64,000 nt of DNA from Doris montereyensis (GCA_037039925.1 JAXRKP010001018.1:66001-130000), one strand, 5' to 3'. Counted from the stretch's first letter, positions 39,425 through 62,047 are shown. Translations and numbers: made by a program. The notes: generated by a model not told the origin, from the sequence alone.

Positions 39425-41635
39425 AAGATCAAAGGTTAATATGGTAATGTTCTTCAACCCTATACTTCCTCGTGCCATTAAGAAAGACGCTTTACTTTTA
39501 TTCAGTTCAGCCACTTAGTTTCCATGTCCAAATGGAAAAGGACCGTTCAAAAGATTAACCATAATATATTATACGTCCTAGAAATTGAGAAAAGCATTTT
39601 ACCCAGTTAAGCCATTTTCGCGATTTTCGCGAGTACCAGTATTTTAAAGAAATTCCTAAAATATCTTGTGTCAGGGTAAAAAAACTCCTTTAAATTTCGA
39701 AATCCTCAAAATAAGTCCAAACATATCCTAGTTTAACTAATTTTATGTTTAGAAATATAAAATCCAAAACGACTACGAACAAATTCTAATTTAACAAACT
39801 TTTAAAAAAAAAACTCCTACATTGACTCCAAATAGGTTTTCATAATGAAGTAATTTTAAATATGAAAACCAAAACACGTCTCTAATTAGATCCTAATTCA
39901 ACGAACCTTTTATTTATTGATTTATTTATTTTTTATTAAAGAAAGAAATCTCAAACTGTCTAGGATGATCCCAGTTTAACAAACTTTTTCGATTTTGTAA
40001 AAATCCCAGTATAAATCCAAAGAGACCTGCTCATCATGAAAGTCGAAACACAAATTCCTTCTGATCACAATCACAGTTCACAGTCCACGTAATATAAAAT
40101 ACGTAATTGAAGGGGTCTTTTCAATAGTTTGCCTATGTCTATTTTCACGAAAAACGAAACAGAAATGATCTTAGAAAATAAACGGAAATTATGCTTCATG
40201 AAAAGTGTGAAAATGATATGATGAAAATACATCACGTATACAGCCGTTTGAAACTTGGAATTCTCAAAGCCAACAGTGTCAAAGTATGATTTTTGGCATT
40301 TTTCTCTAAATGACGCAATTTTGACTTTGGTAAATTATTGAAATTACCCCTTGAATTGTCAATTTACACCTAAAACCAATATGGAGAAGATCTAAGAATA
40401 TGTATATGTACATAATGTATGTACATGATACGATTGGTGGCTTATACCAACACACCTCGTAGACTTCCATCCTCTTCAGTGGTGGCAGTGGCAATAAATC
40501 AGTCACAGACCAAGCTCTCACCTAAACTTTAAAGTCTATCTCATTCAATCGCTATCGTATGTACTTACTTTTGAGTTTGACTACATTCGCTGGGAAAAGC
40601 CAATCACAGGAAGGCCAGAATTACCGACAGCATGTTAGGCCGAGGTCATGACAGCACAACTTCCGGTGATTGAACTTGCTGACATGTTGGCATATTGTTG
40701 TTTTTGTTGTTGTGTGGTTTAAGTGTTGTTATGCTTGAGGTGTGTGTGTGGGGGGGGGCAGGGTGTAGGTAAGGGTTCTATTTGTAGGTGGTTGGGTTGT
40801 TTTTTGTGTTGTTTTTTTCTATGGCTGTAAATCTGGTCTTTTCCCAGTATGAAGTGCTGTCGTGGGTCCCCCCCCCCTCCCCCCATCTTTTCTTTTCTTA
40901 AAAAATAAAATCCCAGATCTACATGAAAAGTGGATTATTGATCCTTTAAATCAACGACCAGGTTTCAGTATTGATAATGTAGTAGATCTATTACTTTCGT
41001 ACAGATTCTGCTATACATTTTAAGTTTTATGGGATTGTATCGATGAAAGAGCAAACGCAGGGGACGCTATCGTGGGTCATGGGAGGTAATAAATGTCAAC
41101 ATGTTCCGATCAAAGAAAGATTACAACCTGTTTCGTAACGAATGGAAGCTCAAAGTTAGGTATGAACCGAGGACTACGGTATGAACTTAAAAGTTGTGCT
41201 GATACTCTTTCTTTCTATTCCTTTTTTTTTTCAATCTTTGGACAACACGAGCAGAGAGCAGAACAACCGAATGTATACATTAGTACATAAAGTAAAGACT
41301 GAAACAGCGATAATCAATAGCGATGAATTCATGTAGATCTACATAGCTACCAAAATTTTCAGATTAAACAACAATACAAACACACACAAGAAAAATAGAC
41401 TGGCCGCGCGAACCTATTTTAGTTGCTTGACACCCCGTAATAGTTCAGAAAACATTGAAAGTCAAACTCAAATTAACCCCTACAATGCAAATAGCGACAA
41501 GTCTGCCCATCGTTAGCCTTTTCTGGCCAAGTGCAAACAGTTGTTTTAGTGAACACAGAATGGTGTCTCCAGACTTTCTTCTTAATCTCTCAAACCTCTG
41601 CAGACAACTCTACCTTAAACAAGAACAAAAGTGAT
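39425..41635. other. Upstream region of the sulfotransferase gene
   Basis: No coding region seen. AT-rich to about 40300. A possible 5' UTR exon on the minus strand ends near 40459 at 'ctacgag' before gtgtgtt, but this is weak. A G/T-rich low-complexity block lies at 40690-40830. Confidence 0.35.
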
Positions 41636-41812
41636 TAATACCAACACTAAACCACATGATTTAGTACTAACACTTACCCAGATGATTTAATACTAACACT
41701 TACCCAGATGATTTCATACTGACACTAACCCAGATAATTTCGTACTAATACTAATCAAGATGATTTAGTACTAACACTAACCATTTGATTTAATATTAAC
41801 ACTAACCCTGAT
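41636..41812. repeat. Minisatellite, about 27-bp unit
   Basis: About six copies of 'gatgatttaatactaacact' plus 'aaccca'. A single further copy in the same orientation lies at about 44815-44850, beyond the palindromic element, as if the element split the array. Confidence 0.85.
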
Positions 41813-41858
41813 CCTGCGCTAGATTTAGATCTCTGACTAAGGCTAGCTCTACATGCGT

Positions 41859-41873
41859 ATGCAAATAGCCAAT
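41859..41873 (+). promoter_or_regulatory. Octamer plus CCAAT box, left arm
   Basis: ATGCAAAT at 41859-41866 directly followed by CCAAT at 41869-41873, about 180 bp before the ATG at 42051. Functional meaning is inferred. Confidence 0.45.
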
Positions 41874-42050
41874 CGATAGAGACTACGCCTACTCTAATAA
41901 GCACTACCAAACCATTAACCAATAAAAGGAAAGGAGGGGTATAATGCGTAAAGCTTTTTAACCCTGAGTAATCCTTGTGGTACAATGTATCGTTCTAATC
42001 TAGACTGAAATACATGTACATGAGATAGAGAGAAGATCATCGTCGATACC

Positions 42051-42164
42051 ATGGCTAAAGATGCTGGTATTGAGGCGGATAACACTTCCAGCCCCAAATG
42101 CATTTCAAATGGGTGCATGCTACCCTTGAGTAATCAACGATTCGTATCGTGCTATGGTTCATGA
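42051..42164 (+). pseudogene. Short frame in left arm (MAKDAGIEA...)
   Basis: 37 codons. The first nine residues match the right-arm frame except for two substitutions; then the frame diverges through indels. Probably a decayed copy of the right-arm frame. No known family recognised. Confidence 0.35.
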
Positions 42165-42697
42165 CGAATTTAGGCCGATACGCACTTGAGAGCTAGAAGT
42201 TTTCAAGGCTAGCCCAGTAACCTAGCTCTACTAAAACGTCTGGCTTTAACTTAACGAAGGCGAATTCTTGGCGAGCGAGACAACGAGATAAGGTAATAAT
42301 AAAGACAAGAAGAAAAACGATGTTTCGGCCTCTCTCACAATATACATTATATAGTTGATATGTCTGCCGTATCATAAATGTTTGTGTCGTGGGTAGACTT
42401 TATATTTTTTAAATTGTGATTTCCTTCTGACACTCCTGTACATTACGAGCGGACAACATTTTACACAATGTAGAATCTAGATCTAGATTTATAGGGAAGA
42501 ATTTGGTTACACAATGTAGTTATGGTAGTAATGGTATCATACACAATACGCGTTCATCAATAACGCCTCCCACCCCCACCGCCCAAAGAAATAAGACAGT
42601 TTACCGGTACTATAGTGTACGCCTAGATCTAGATCTAGTTTTGCTCACATGTGGTATGAGTATAAGCTATGAATCACGCTGACCGCCTCTTAAGTTA

Positions 42698-43964
<1,267 letters not shown>

Positions 43965-44297
43965 TTAGTTTTAAGTATAAATTTGAACTCTCTCGGTAGA
44001 GATGAAAAGATTGAGATGATAAGTGCAATATTTTTATAGCTTATACATTGTACAAGTTATTTGCATTAACATGTGACAACAAGCTCATTAAAATCAGCCA
44101 CATATCTCTGACAGGTCAAGTTTCGCCACTGCCCTATAGTAACGGTAAATTGTCTGAGAGGCCGAAACATATTTTTCTTCTTGTTTAATACCTCCTCTAA
44201 GTGTTTTGCTCGCCAAGAGTTCGCTTTCGTTGGGTCAAGGCCAGACGTTGGTAGATCTAGATCTAGGTCACTGGGCCAGCCTTGAAAACCTTCGCTC

Positions 44298-44435
44298 TCA
44301 TGAGCGTATTAGCCTAAATTCGACATGCACGATACCACGATGAAAAGCGTTGATTACTCGAGGGTAACCTTCACCCATTTGAAAAGCATGTGGGACTGGA
44401 GGTGCTTCGGCCTCAGTACCGGCATTTTTAGCCAT
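44298..44435 (-). CDS. Short frame in right arm (MAKNAGTEAE...), unknown
   Basis: 45 codons ending in TGA, running toward the centre of the palindrome. CCAAT (44628-44632) and octamer (44635-44642) elements lie about 200 bp upstream. The N-terminus is shared with the left arm. Could be a first exon of a transposase or captured gene; a GT follows 'HRG'. No family recognised, so coding status is open. Confidence 0.3.
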   Translation of the reverse strand: MAKNAGTEAEAPPVPHAFQMGEGYPRVINAFHRGIVHVEFRLIRS

Positions 44436-44627
44436 GGTATCGATGATGATCTTCTCTCATCACACATGTACATGTATTACACAATTTAGAACGATACTAA
44501 CTACAATGTATACTATAATGATTACAATGGGAAGATCCGTGTGAAAAAGGCTTTACGCATTTTTATTGTAGTCATCCTTTCCTTTTATTTGCTGATGGTT
44601 TAGTAGTGTTTAGAGTAATCTCTACCG

Positions 44628-44642
44628 ATTGGCTATTTGCAT
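44628..44642 (-). promoter_or_regulatory. CCAAT box plus octamer, right arm
   Basis: ATTGG and ATTTGCAT on the plus strand are the exact mirror of the left-arm pair, which argues that the pair is conserved between arms. Confidence 0.45.
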
Positions 44643-45159
44643 ACGCATGTAGAGCTAGGCCTAGAGATGTAAGTGTAAGTCTAGCGCGACGTTTTCGGAA
44701 TGAAAATTGAAAACTACAATAATTATAAAAAATAATGACTTCTTTATATGGCCTGTAATCAAATCATTTTTAAAGGCGGAGCTAAGCCTTTATAGCCTAC
44801 ACATAGCTACACCACTGACACTAACTCAGATGATTTAATACTAACACTAGCAATCCCAATCAAAGATAGCTATCGTTATCCTCTAAGAGGACTTCTTGGG
44901 ACAAAGAATTCTAAAGAGAGCTGCAAGTAATGAGTGGCTAGTGATTTTCGATGAAAATTTTGGACACAGATACATAGACCATTTTCAATTTAATTTGTTG
45001 TTGTTGTTTAAAAGCAGTGATAGGGATGAAATCGTATACAGGGAGTAAAGTAATTATATATATGAAGTTTATTTAAAGTTATAAACGGCCAATTGTTTAT
45101 CCTACTAAATCTATATAATATTTACCTTAGTACAAGGACAGTTTCATCATTGTCAAATA

Positions 45160-46500
45160 TTTTGATAGTGGAGAATCTGTTCACTTGATATTACTTGACT
45201 TTAGCGCAGTCTTTGACACAATCGGCCAAAACATACTACATGCATTAAAAAAGACTCAATGACGTTTTCAAATTCAGTGGACAAGTCCTTGGCTGGTTTA
45301 GATCTTATTTGTCTGACAACGCAATCTTTAATGATTGACCATAAATTTGAATCTAATTCTGTCTTCCTAAAGTCCGATGTACTTCAAGGTTCATTACTTG
45401 ACTGCTTTTATACACCTCTACATAGAGTCCATTAGTGCTATTATAAACAGCTGCAATCTTAATTATCATATGTATGCTGATGACATCCAGCTCTGTTTCC
45501 CGTTTTGTATCGATGATGAAATGTTCGTCATAAAAATGGTCGAGAAATGTGTTATGGCAATTAAGACATGGATGATATCCAATATCAAATAAGTTAAAAT
45601 TGAATGGGGACAAGACTGAAATTATTCAATTTAGCAAGAAAGGTTCGAGTAAAATGGTTTGTTAAAGAAGCTAACATATCAATATCAATGATTGATGTTA
45701 TATGTAAATATGCTCGAAACCTTAGATGTTATTTAGATCATGAATTTTTGACTATAGAACATGTTACTAAAAACAATTCAGAGGTGCAATTTTCATTTGA
45801 AAAATCGTAGCAAGATAAGATTTATTCTAGACCAAGCAACAAAAATGCTAGTTACATCACTCATTCTAAGTCGTATGGATTATTGCAATTATCTCTCAAC
45901 ATCTGCACCAAAATTCTTGATTCAGAGATAGTAAAAACTTCAGAATAAGGCTGCTAGACTGATTAGCTTAAGTAAACAAAGTGAGCCAATGACGTCAGAA
46001 TTAAAAGAACTACAATGATTTCCAGTTAGATACAGTTACAGGATATATTTTAAATCCTTTGTTATTGCAGTCTTGCTCCAACTTATTTACAAGGGCTGGT
46101 CAGTTTTTACCAGTCCAATAGAGTATTAAGACAATCAAATTCCATTTGAACCATGCCAGCTAAAAGGTCGTCTTTCATCGTAAAGTCTTTCAGTCATGTT
46201 GCCCCCTTTTATGGAACAGAATCTCATTCAAAACGAGAAGCAGCCCTTCATTTTAATTTTTTTTTAAAGAATCTGAGAGCATTTTTGTTCATCTTAGTAT
46301 AAATGCTGTTTGATTTAATTTTTGTGTGTTTTAAAAAAATATAACTGACATAATTATCTTTTTTTGTTTATTTGTTTTGTTGTTTTTGTGAATGTTATGT
46401 ACATGTAGTCTGTAATTGTGTTTAATATTTTACTGTAAAGCTATATCGAGCGTTTCAGTGGATGAGAGACGCTCAACAAATGCATTATTATTATTATTAT
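45160..46500 (+). mobile_element. CR1-like LINE, decayed RT and 3' end
   Basis: The reverse transcriptase palm is visible in pieces: 'LLDFSAVFDTI' (motif A) near 45195 and 'YHMYADDIQLCF' (motif C) near 45465-45500. Downstream come 'QNKAARLISL' (about 45940) and a 3' UTR ending 'aaatgcattattattattat'. Numerous frameshifts; dead copy. Confidence 0.85.
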
Positions 46501-46829
46501 CAGGTTGTCAATATACAGTCCCATCCTCAAACGTATTGTACATGTATAGCCATCTGCTCTCATTTTACTTTCAATCCTGGTGTACTCGTACAGTAGCAAG
46601 ACTGTAAAACCTGCCACTTGCCAGCACAATTTTAACTCAGCAGTCGCAGTAAAGACTTCGTAAATAATGCATGTAGAAATTACATGTCGTACGACATGTA
46701 GGCTATAGTATAGTATATCAGTCCAACAAAAAAACTCAAAGTCGTAAAGCATTGAATAACCGTCATGAAATGAAAACCGTTTTCATCTGCGATTGACAGT
46801 AATACACGCGAAATTATTTAGTTATCATC

Positions 46830-46994
46830 AAGAAGAAGAAGGAAGAGGAGGCGGAGGAGAAGAAGAAGAAAAAGGAGGAGGAGGCGACAGCTGAGGAGGA
46901 GGAGGAAGTAGATGAAGAAGAAGAAGTTGAGGATGAAGAATAAGAATAAGAAACTTATCAAGGGACCACACCAAAGGAGAAGAAGGAGGATGAT

Positions 46995-47053
<59 letters not shown>

Positions 47054-47064
47054 GAGAGACATTG

Positions 47065-47108
<44 letters not shown>

Positions 47109-47125
47109 GACACAGACAGACAGAC
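46830..47125. repeat. (GAA/GGA)n, (GA)n and (GACA)n tract
   Basis: Purine-rich low-complexity DNA leading into the 42-bp minisatellite. Frames are artefacts. Confidence 0.9.
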
Positions 47126-47129
47126 AGAC

Positions 47130-49075
47130 ATGTTCTTATGACTAGTACATTGGTAATGACACTGTACAGACAGTACAGTAGACAGACAGTAATGTACACT
47201 GACGTGTCGTTCTTATGACTAGTACATTGGTAGTGTGACCTGCGCATGTCGTTCTTATGACACTGCACATGTCGTTCTTATGACTAGTACATTGGTAGTG
47301 TACACTGCGCATGTCGTTCTTATGACTAGTACATCGTTCTTATGACTACATTGGTAGTGTACACTGCACATGTCGTTCTTTGACTAGTACATTGGTAGTG
47401 TAGTACACTGCATGTCGTTCTTATGACTAGTTGGTAGTGTACACTGCACATGTCGTTCTTATGACTAGTACATTGGTAGTGTACACTGCACATGTCGTTC
47501 TTATGACTAGTACATTGGTAGTGTACACTGCACATGTCGTTCTTATGACTAGTACATTGGTAGTGTAGTGTATGACTAGTACTGTACATGTCGTTCTTAT
47601 GACTAGTACATTGGTAGTGTACACTGCACATGTCGTTCTTATGACTAGTACATTGGTAGTGTACACTGCACATGTCGTTCTTATGACTAGTACATTGGTA
47701 GTGTAGTACACTGCACATGTCGTTCTTATGACTAGTACATTGGTAGTGTACACTGTACATGTGTTCTTATGACTAGTACATTGGTAGTGTACACATGTCG
47801 TTCTTATGACTAGTACATTAGTGTAGTGTACAGTGTTCTTATACACTGCACATGTTGTTCTTATGACTAGTACATTGGTAGTGTACACTGACTAGTACAT
47901 GTCGTAGTCTTATGACTAGTACATTGGTAGTGTACACTGCGCATGTCGTTCTTATGACTAGTACATTGGTAGTGTACAGTACATGTCGTTCTTATGACTA
48001 GTACATTGGTAGTGTAGTGTGACACTGCTGCACATGTCGTTTTATGACTAGTACATTGGTAATGTACATTGCACATGTCGTTCTTATGACTAGTGCATTG
48101 GTAGTGTACACTGCGCATGTCGTTCTTATGACTAGTACATTGGTAGTGTACACTGCATGTCGTTCTTATGACTAGTACATTGGTAGTGTACATTACATGT
48201 CGTTCTTATGACTAGTACATTGGTAGTGTACACTGCGCATGTCGTTCTTATGACTAGTACATTGGTAGTGTAACTGCACATGTCGTTCTTATGACTAGTA
48301 CATTGGTAGTGTACAGTGTTGGTACTGCACATGTCGTTCTTATGACTAGTACATTGGTAGTGTAGTGTACACTGCACATGTCGTTCTTATGACTAGTACA
48401 TTGGTAGTGTGCATGTGTTCTTATGACTAGTGTAGTGTACACTGCACATGTTGTTTTTATGACTAGTACATTGGTAGTGTAGTGTACACTGCACATGTCG
48501 TTCTTTTGACTAGTAAATTGGTAGTGTAGTCTCATCCATGTTTTCATGACTAGTACATTGGTAGTGTAGTGTACACTGCACATGTTTTTATGACTAGTAC
48601 ATTGGTAGTGTACACTGTACATGTTGTTCTTATGACTAGTCAGGGTGAATTAAGATAAAACAGCATTGGTAGTGACTGTATTGTTCTTAATTATATTGAC
48701 GTGTTGTTCTTATGACTAGTACATTGGTAGTGAGTACACTGCACATGTCGTTCTTATGACTAGTACAAAGTGTACAGCATGTCGTTCTTATGACTAGTAC
48801 ATTGGTAGTGTAGGCATTGCGCATGTTGTTCTTATGACTAGTACAATTGCGCATGTCGTTCTTATGACACATTGGTAGTGTGTACATGCGCAATGATTAA
48901 GTAGTGTAAACAGTTCTTAAGACAAAATGACTAGTACATTGGTAAGACATGTGAATGAGGATAAAGCACATGTTGTTCTTATGACTAGTACAAGTAGGAC
49001 CTGACCAGTAGTGCCCCACCAACCACCCTTATGACTAGTACATTGGTATAGTCTATGTTTTTATGACTATAAACT
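47130..49075. repeat. Minisatellite, about 42-bp unit, about 45 copies
   Basis: Unit 'gtcgttcttatgactagtac' plus 'attggtagtgtacactgcacat'. Highly regular to about 48650, then decaying. Internal deletions, repeated 'gtgta' insertions and unit truncations are common. Each unit contains the palindrome ACTAGT and, in most copies, GTGTACAC. Repetitive frames on the minus strand are shadows. Confidence 0.95.
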
Positions 49076-50730
49076 GATTTTATGACTATAAAACACCAGA
49101 ACACATAACCAAAGGTAAAGACAGATCAATTTCTCTTCACACTGTTGTGATATTCACACCCATATGAAAACACAACAGGCTTGCATAAATTAAGTTTGTG
49201 TTGCCGTTCTTTGACTAGTCCACCATTGGTAGTGGTGTAGCAAGAACAACTAAAACATACATGTCGAGGTGAAAGTCGCAAACCGACCGTCTAAGTCTAA
49301 AATTAGTAACACCTTTTCCCACCACATGTCTTTTTTAACATTAGTGTAAGCCCCTATACTTTGTCTAGTTAGAATTTCGTGGCACAAAACCAACAGAAAC
49401 CTGTACCCGTTTTTAATAACATTAGGAAGTACCCTGAGTAATCCATGAATCCATATTGAGTTTTGAGTTTTTACATTTGCAAATTGTGTGTGTCTGTGAA
49501 AATAGATTAGTATGTGCAGCATAATTTTCATATAATTTGATTTTCTCAAAACATCCAAAATTGGGCTTACATGACAAGCGACATGTTTCACCATCCATGC
49601 ATGTCAAAAACCATACAATATAAATATACGGATGACACAAGAACAAAGTTGTTTTGAGTTTGCATTATATTTACCGTAATGCATAATTTATTCATGTTTA
49701 AAAATGAATATAAACATTAAAAATTCAAAATGCTCACGTTCACATACAAGCAGTCACATGTACTCAATTTCTTTTATTTCTAAGGCCTAAAAAACATTGC
49801 TGACACTGACATTGTAATGTGAAATCCTGTTCAGGACATATATACATTCATTTTGTCTTTGTCTTACTGGCAGTGAAATGTTGCATTCTTCAACTCTGTG
49901 ATGCCCGCATGATGACAAAAAATGTTTATACCCTTTTATACACTTCTATTTTCAACAAAGATTCATCTTACCTACTGTAACGTCGTTAAAAGTAGTAGAC
50001 AGAGGAACAGTGACACACTCAATGCAGGTATTCCCTCAAGACAAAACTAAATATGGACACTCAAATCTATTTTAATACAACTTCCTTATCATTAAAATGA
50101 CTATTTGTAGCATCATTCGTCAGTGTACTAACATTTCGGGCTAAGTCATTTTCAATGGTTTTGAGAAAAAGTTGAAACGTCCATGATAACCCAGGAATTC
50201 TTCAGCTCATTTTATCCTCATTTACAAATGATGACAAATCATAGGATGAAGAGTATTAAAAAGAGTCAGTTTTATTTTGGTCTGACTTAGGCCAATATTT
50301 ATTATGTAAGCACACTAACAAAATGACAAGAGTTGAATCAAACTGTGATGTTCCTATGTAGTTGAATTAGTATACATTTTAAAATAAACCCATTCTATAT
50401 CAAATCTTTATGAACGTGGGCTTATGTAACTAGATTTGGATGTCTTCACTGGCATATCTCCAAACAATTGTTATGGTAAAAATACAAATAACGCCTTTTC
50501 ATGTGAAGTTGGTCAAACAGTTATCAATTATGAAAGGGATATAGATCTAGTGCCCACAACACACAATGTCTACAACACAAAACTTGCAACTGAATTTATT
50601 TCACACTGGCTCCACAAAGATAGTACACAGTTGAAAAGTATAAGCTCTGTAGATCTGTAACACGACTTAATGTCAGCGAAACCTTCGCAATCAATTCTCT
50701 CACACATTTACTAACGTATGTCCACTTTCC
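49076..50730. other. Region downstream of MRPL10
   Basis: No exon identified. It should include the MRPL10 3' UTR; a minus-strand AATAAA lies near 50288. A minus-strand frame at 49250-49594 resembles nothing known. Decayed 42-bp repeat words persist at 49010-49050 and 49200-49230, with an R3-like end ('aggacctgaccagtagtg') near 48990. Confidence 0.4.
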
Positions 50731-59098
<8,368 letters not shown>

Positions 59099-59844
59099 GG
59101 AGAAACATCTTATAAATCGGCTGTGAGGTAAATTCATCCTTTGGACTTGGAGCTCACTCAAACTATAAACAAGAAGATCTTCCTCGCCTCCTGTGCTCAA
59201 TTTACTAAGACCTAGACAGTCTAAATCTAATCAAGGCTACCTTAGCACCTAGAGCTAAATCTAGATTAGAGCAGATCTTCTCATGAAAATAATTTAAGAA
59301 ACGATTTTATTTATAGGACGATAGTCATTAAGTGTAGATTCTAGATCTTTCTAGTCATTTCTAGAATCTATTGAAGTCTTTTTTCACTAAGATTGTCCTT
59401 TTGTTTTAATTGTTCTTGTTACTTTAATTTGTGTGGACCCTTCGAATTTAGATTAGGCTATACTTTACACAGCAAGTACGATCATCTTAGTAACGATGGG
59501 GTAGCAGTTCATAACGAACAACATTGCTATTTCAAATGCATCAATTACATTGTGACAGTTGCTAATTTAGTTACTTCTAGCTGAATGTGCAATAGATCTA
59601 GATTCTAATATGATCTTTATAGAGATAAATAAAAGAGGTATTAGTAAGCCTAAAGTGTGCCGACTGCTACTGCACGACCTTCGTCTTGTCATCGAGAGTT
59701 ATTCAACTTGAATTTTGACGAACTGAGTCAGTAGGCTTAGATGATATTTGGTAACAGTAGGCTAAAAATTCAGAGGTTATTCTTATACTCAAAGACAGGC
59801 AGTGAGGCAAGGGGCATGTCGAAATTGAAGAGTAACGACATTAT
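59099..59844. other. Region upstream of MRPL10
   Basis: Presumed MRPL10 promoter side. Rich in TCTAGA/AGATCT words at 59214-59276, 59335-59375 and 59594-59606. No gene found. Confidence 0.4.
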
Positions 59845-60110
59845 ATAATATTAAAACCGCGTAGGAACAAAAGAGAGAAAATACAAGGTATAGACAGAAA
59901 AATACTTGGCCCCCATGGGCATTGAAAAGGAGTGTAGTTTGCTTGGTTGATCACGTGCTTTCTTTTCATGGCAAGGTGATGGGCGCTGACGCAGAGGTCG
60001 TGGATCTATTCCTAAGGTGGCCAAGATTTTTTTCTGTCTATTCCTTATTATTTGTCTCGTCTTTGTTCCAATGGGTTTTTAAATATTATTTAATGTCATT
60101 CTCCCCCACC
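59845..60110. mobile_element. Head-to-head pair of SINE family B copies
   Basis: A minus-strand tail fragment (59845-59925: complement of the 'cctatgg...' and 'tctgtctata' blocks) is followed by a plus-strand copy (59930-60110: 'gtttgcttggttgatcacgt', 'cgctgacgcagaggtcgtgg', 'ttatttaatgtcattctc'). A CT tract follows. Confidence 0.75.
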
Positions 60111-60114
60111 CCCC

Positions 60115-60119
60115 TAATC

Positions 60120-60199
<80 letters not shown>

Positions 60200-60245
60200 T
60201 CTCTCTCTGTCTCTCTCTCTCTCTCTCTTTCTCTCACTCTCCCTC
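60115..60245. repeat. (CT)n microsatellite
   Basis: About 125 bp directly behind a SINE tail. Confidence 0.97.
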
Positions 60246-60438
60246 TCCTGAAAGAACTGGTTTGATGTTCCAGTTTCATTGTTGATGACCCTTAGAACTG
60301 CTACTCCTAAGTTTACGACCCCCAGCTGGCTCAGGGCCAGTTGTGGGTCCCTACTGCTACTTAAATCTTTATCCTTCAATATCATTACACCAGAAGACAA
60401 GTCCACTGACGTAAGATATCGGCTCGGTAAAATTACCG

Positions 60439-60738
60439 CTAGGATCAGGGACTAGGGTTAGCGGCAAAAGTTACAGCTAGGGTCAGGGACTAGGGTTAAC
60501 GGCAAAAGTTACAGCTGGGGTCAGGGCTAGGGTTAGGGGCAAAAGTTACAGCTAGGGTCAGGGGCTAGGGTTAGGGGCAAAAGTTACAGCTAGGGTCAGG
60601 AACTAGGGTTAGTGGCAAAAGTTACAGCTAGGGTCAGGGCTAGGTTAGGGGCAAAAGCTAGGGTCTAGGGTTAGGGCAAATTTCTAGGATCAGGGTTACT
60701 AGGGCAAAAGTTACAGCTAGGGTCAGGGACTAGGGTTT
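60439..60738. repeat. Minisatellite, about 36-bp unit with telomere-like core
   Basis: About eight copies of 'ggcaaaagttacagctaggg' plus 'tcagggactagggtta'. Several copies contain 'agggttaggg', close to the animal telomere repeat but never in tandem TTAGGG form. Confidence 0.9.
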
Positions 60739-60739
60739 C

Positions 60740-61420
60740 CATCTTTGATCACTTCAAGTCGTGACTGGAATGCTTTGTTTTTATTCTCTTTTTAATCTCA
60801 TTGTATACTTCTCTACTTTTGTTAGTTTTCATAAATGCTTCAATATGTCTACACTTTTCATTTCAAAGGCCATTCTGTCTTCATTGCATGACTACTTTAT
60901 CTTTTGGCTGCTATATTATAGTATTCAATCCTTTTCATCTGTTTTTTCTTTCTTCTATTTCGGCCAACGTCTCGTTTGTGATTTATGGTTGATTTTTTTT
61001 TTTGCTCTTTTCTTTTGAGATGTTCCTTCGTTGTTTCTATGAAAACGTGTTTTATTTCATTTGGTATTTCATCTGGCTCTTTTTGTTCTACGTCCATAAG
61101 TGGTGCATTGAAACGTTTTCTGGGCTTAATTTTGTATGGGTTGTTTATTTGTTTAAGATGGAATCTTATGAGTTCTTATGATTTTCTTCTTCAGCCTGAG
61201 TTTTGACTTCAATAACGAAACAAATGACTCATGGTCTGTGTCGCTGTCAGCTTTAGGTTTTGTACATGCATCTAAGATCGCTGTTGTCCACCTTCTAAGG
61301 GCGGGAAAGGACATTTTAACACCGTCAAATGGTATACATTGTCATGTACTCTGGAAAAGAAAAGCAAGGACACATTGGCGGGACTTTACTATAATATAAC
61401 CAAAGGCATTACAAACAGTC
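60740..61420 (-). mobile_element. RTE-like LINE fragment (endonuclease end and linker)
   Basis: On the minus strand a frame at about 61155-61305 reads 'RRWTTAILDACTKPKADSD' then 'TDHESFVSLLKSKLRLKKK'. This resembles the endonuclease C-terminal region of RTE/BovB proteins (RWRSS...KPGAD...SDHELL). A second frame (60897-61097) is a Lys/Glu-rich linker. Frames are broken. Confidence 0.65.
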
Positions 61421-61557
61421 TTTTAGGATCTATGAACATTGATTTAGACAACCCAACAGTATAATATTTATAACATTAATTTGGTTTCAGTAATAGAATA
61501 TTAAGATGTCATGGACACATTTTCTAGAATTTCAATACCTAATTATTACTTGAAGCT

Positions 61558-61740
61558 TACACACACGCACCCCCACCCCCACCCCCCACCCCCCCACCCC
61601 AAACACACACACACATTCAGGAACAGATATAGCCAAGAATGTACGTGCGCACGCACTCCCTTCTCTCCCTCCCCTCCAATCCAACAACAAACCAAAGCCA
61701 ACCAACAGCCACACATACACACACACGTGCGCGCAATCCA
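61558..61740. repeat. C-rich and CA-rich low-complexity DNA
   Basis: 'cacccccacccccaccccc' runs followed by (CA)n blocks. The minus strand is G-rich and could form a G-quadruplex. Frames here are artefacts. Confidence 0.8.
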
Positions 61741-62047
61741 ACGTATCAATAAACAAACACACAAGGACATCAATTAATAAAAGGGGAAAAAACAAACAAA
61801 CAACAAAAACGCCATACCATTTTAAATTTGTATACACAACATCTCATAATTCTATTGTAATCGTTGATAAACAAGTGTATTATGTAAGGTATTATGTAAG
61901 GTATTATGTAAGCTATCTAATTATGATATTAGGACTTTGTGAAGAGCAAGCTAGCATGAACCTCATGGATAAGGGAGCTATAGAGCATTTGCATTATCAT
62001 TCTTAAATGAAACAAAAGAAAATCTTATAACTTCATAGCGTAAGAAG

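Noticed and set aside
47326..48622. Repeated 'NVLVIRTT' proteins on the minus strand
   Set aside because: Pure translation of the 42-bp minisatellite; a 42-bp unit is a multiple of three, so frames stay open by default.
47130..49075. CRISPR-like array
   Set aside because: There are no unique spacers; units are contiguous and the genome is eukaryotic. The same holds for the 22-bp and 40-bp arrays.
49250..49594. 114-codon minus-strand frame downstream of MRPL10
   Set aside because: No known motif, no clear splice sites, AT-rich composition; a chance frame.
60439..60738. Interstitial telomere repeat
   Set aside because: The unit is about 36 bp with only one TTAGGG-like word per copy, so it is not a telomere tract.
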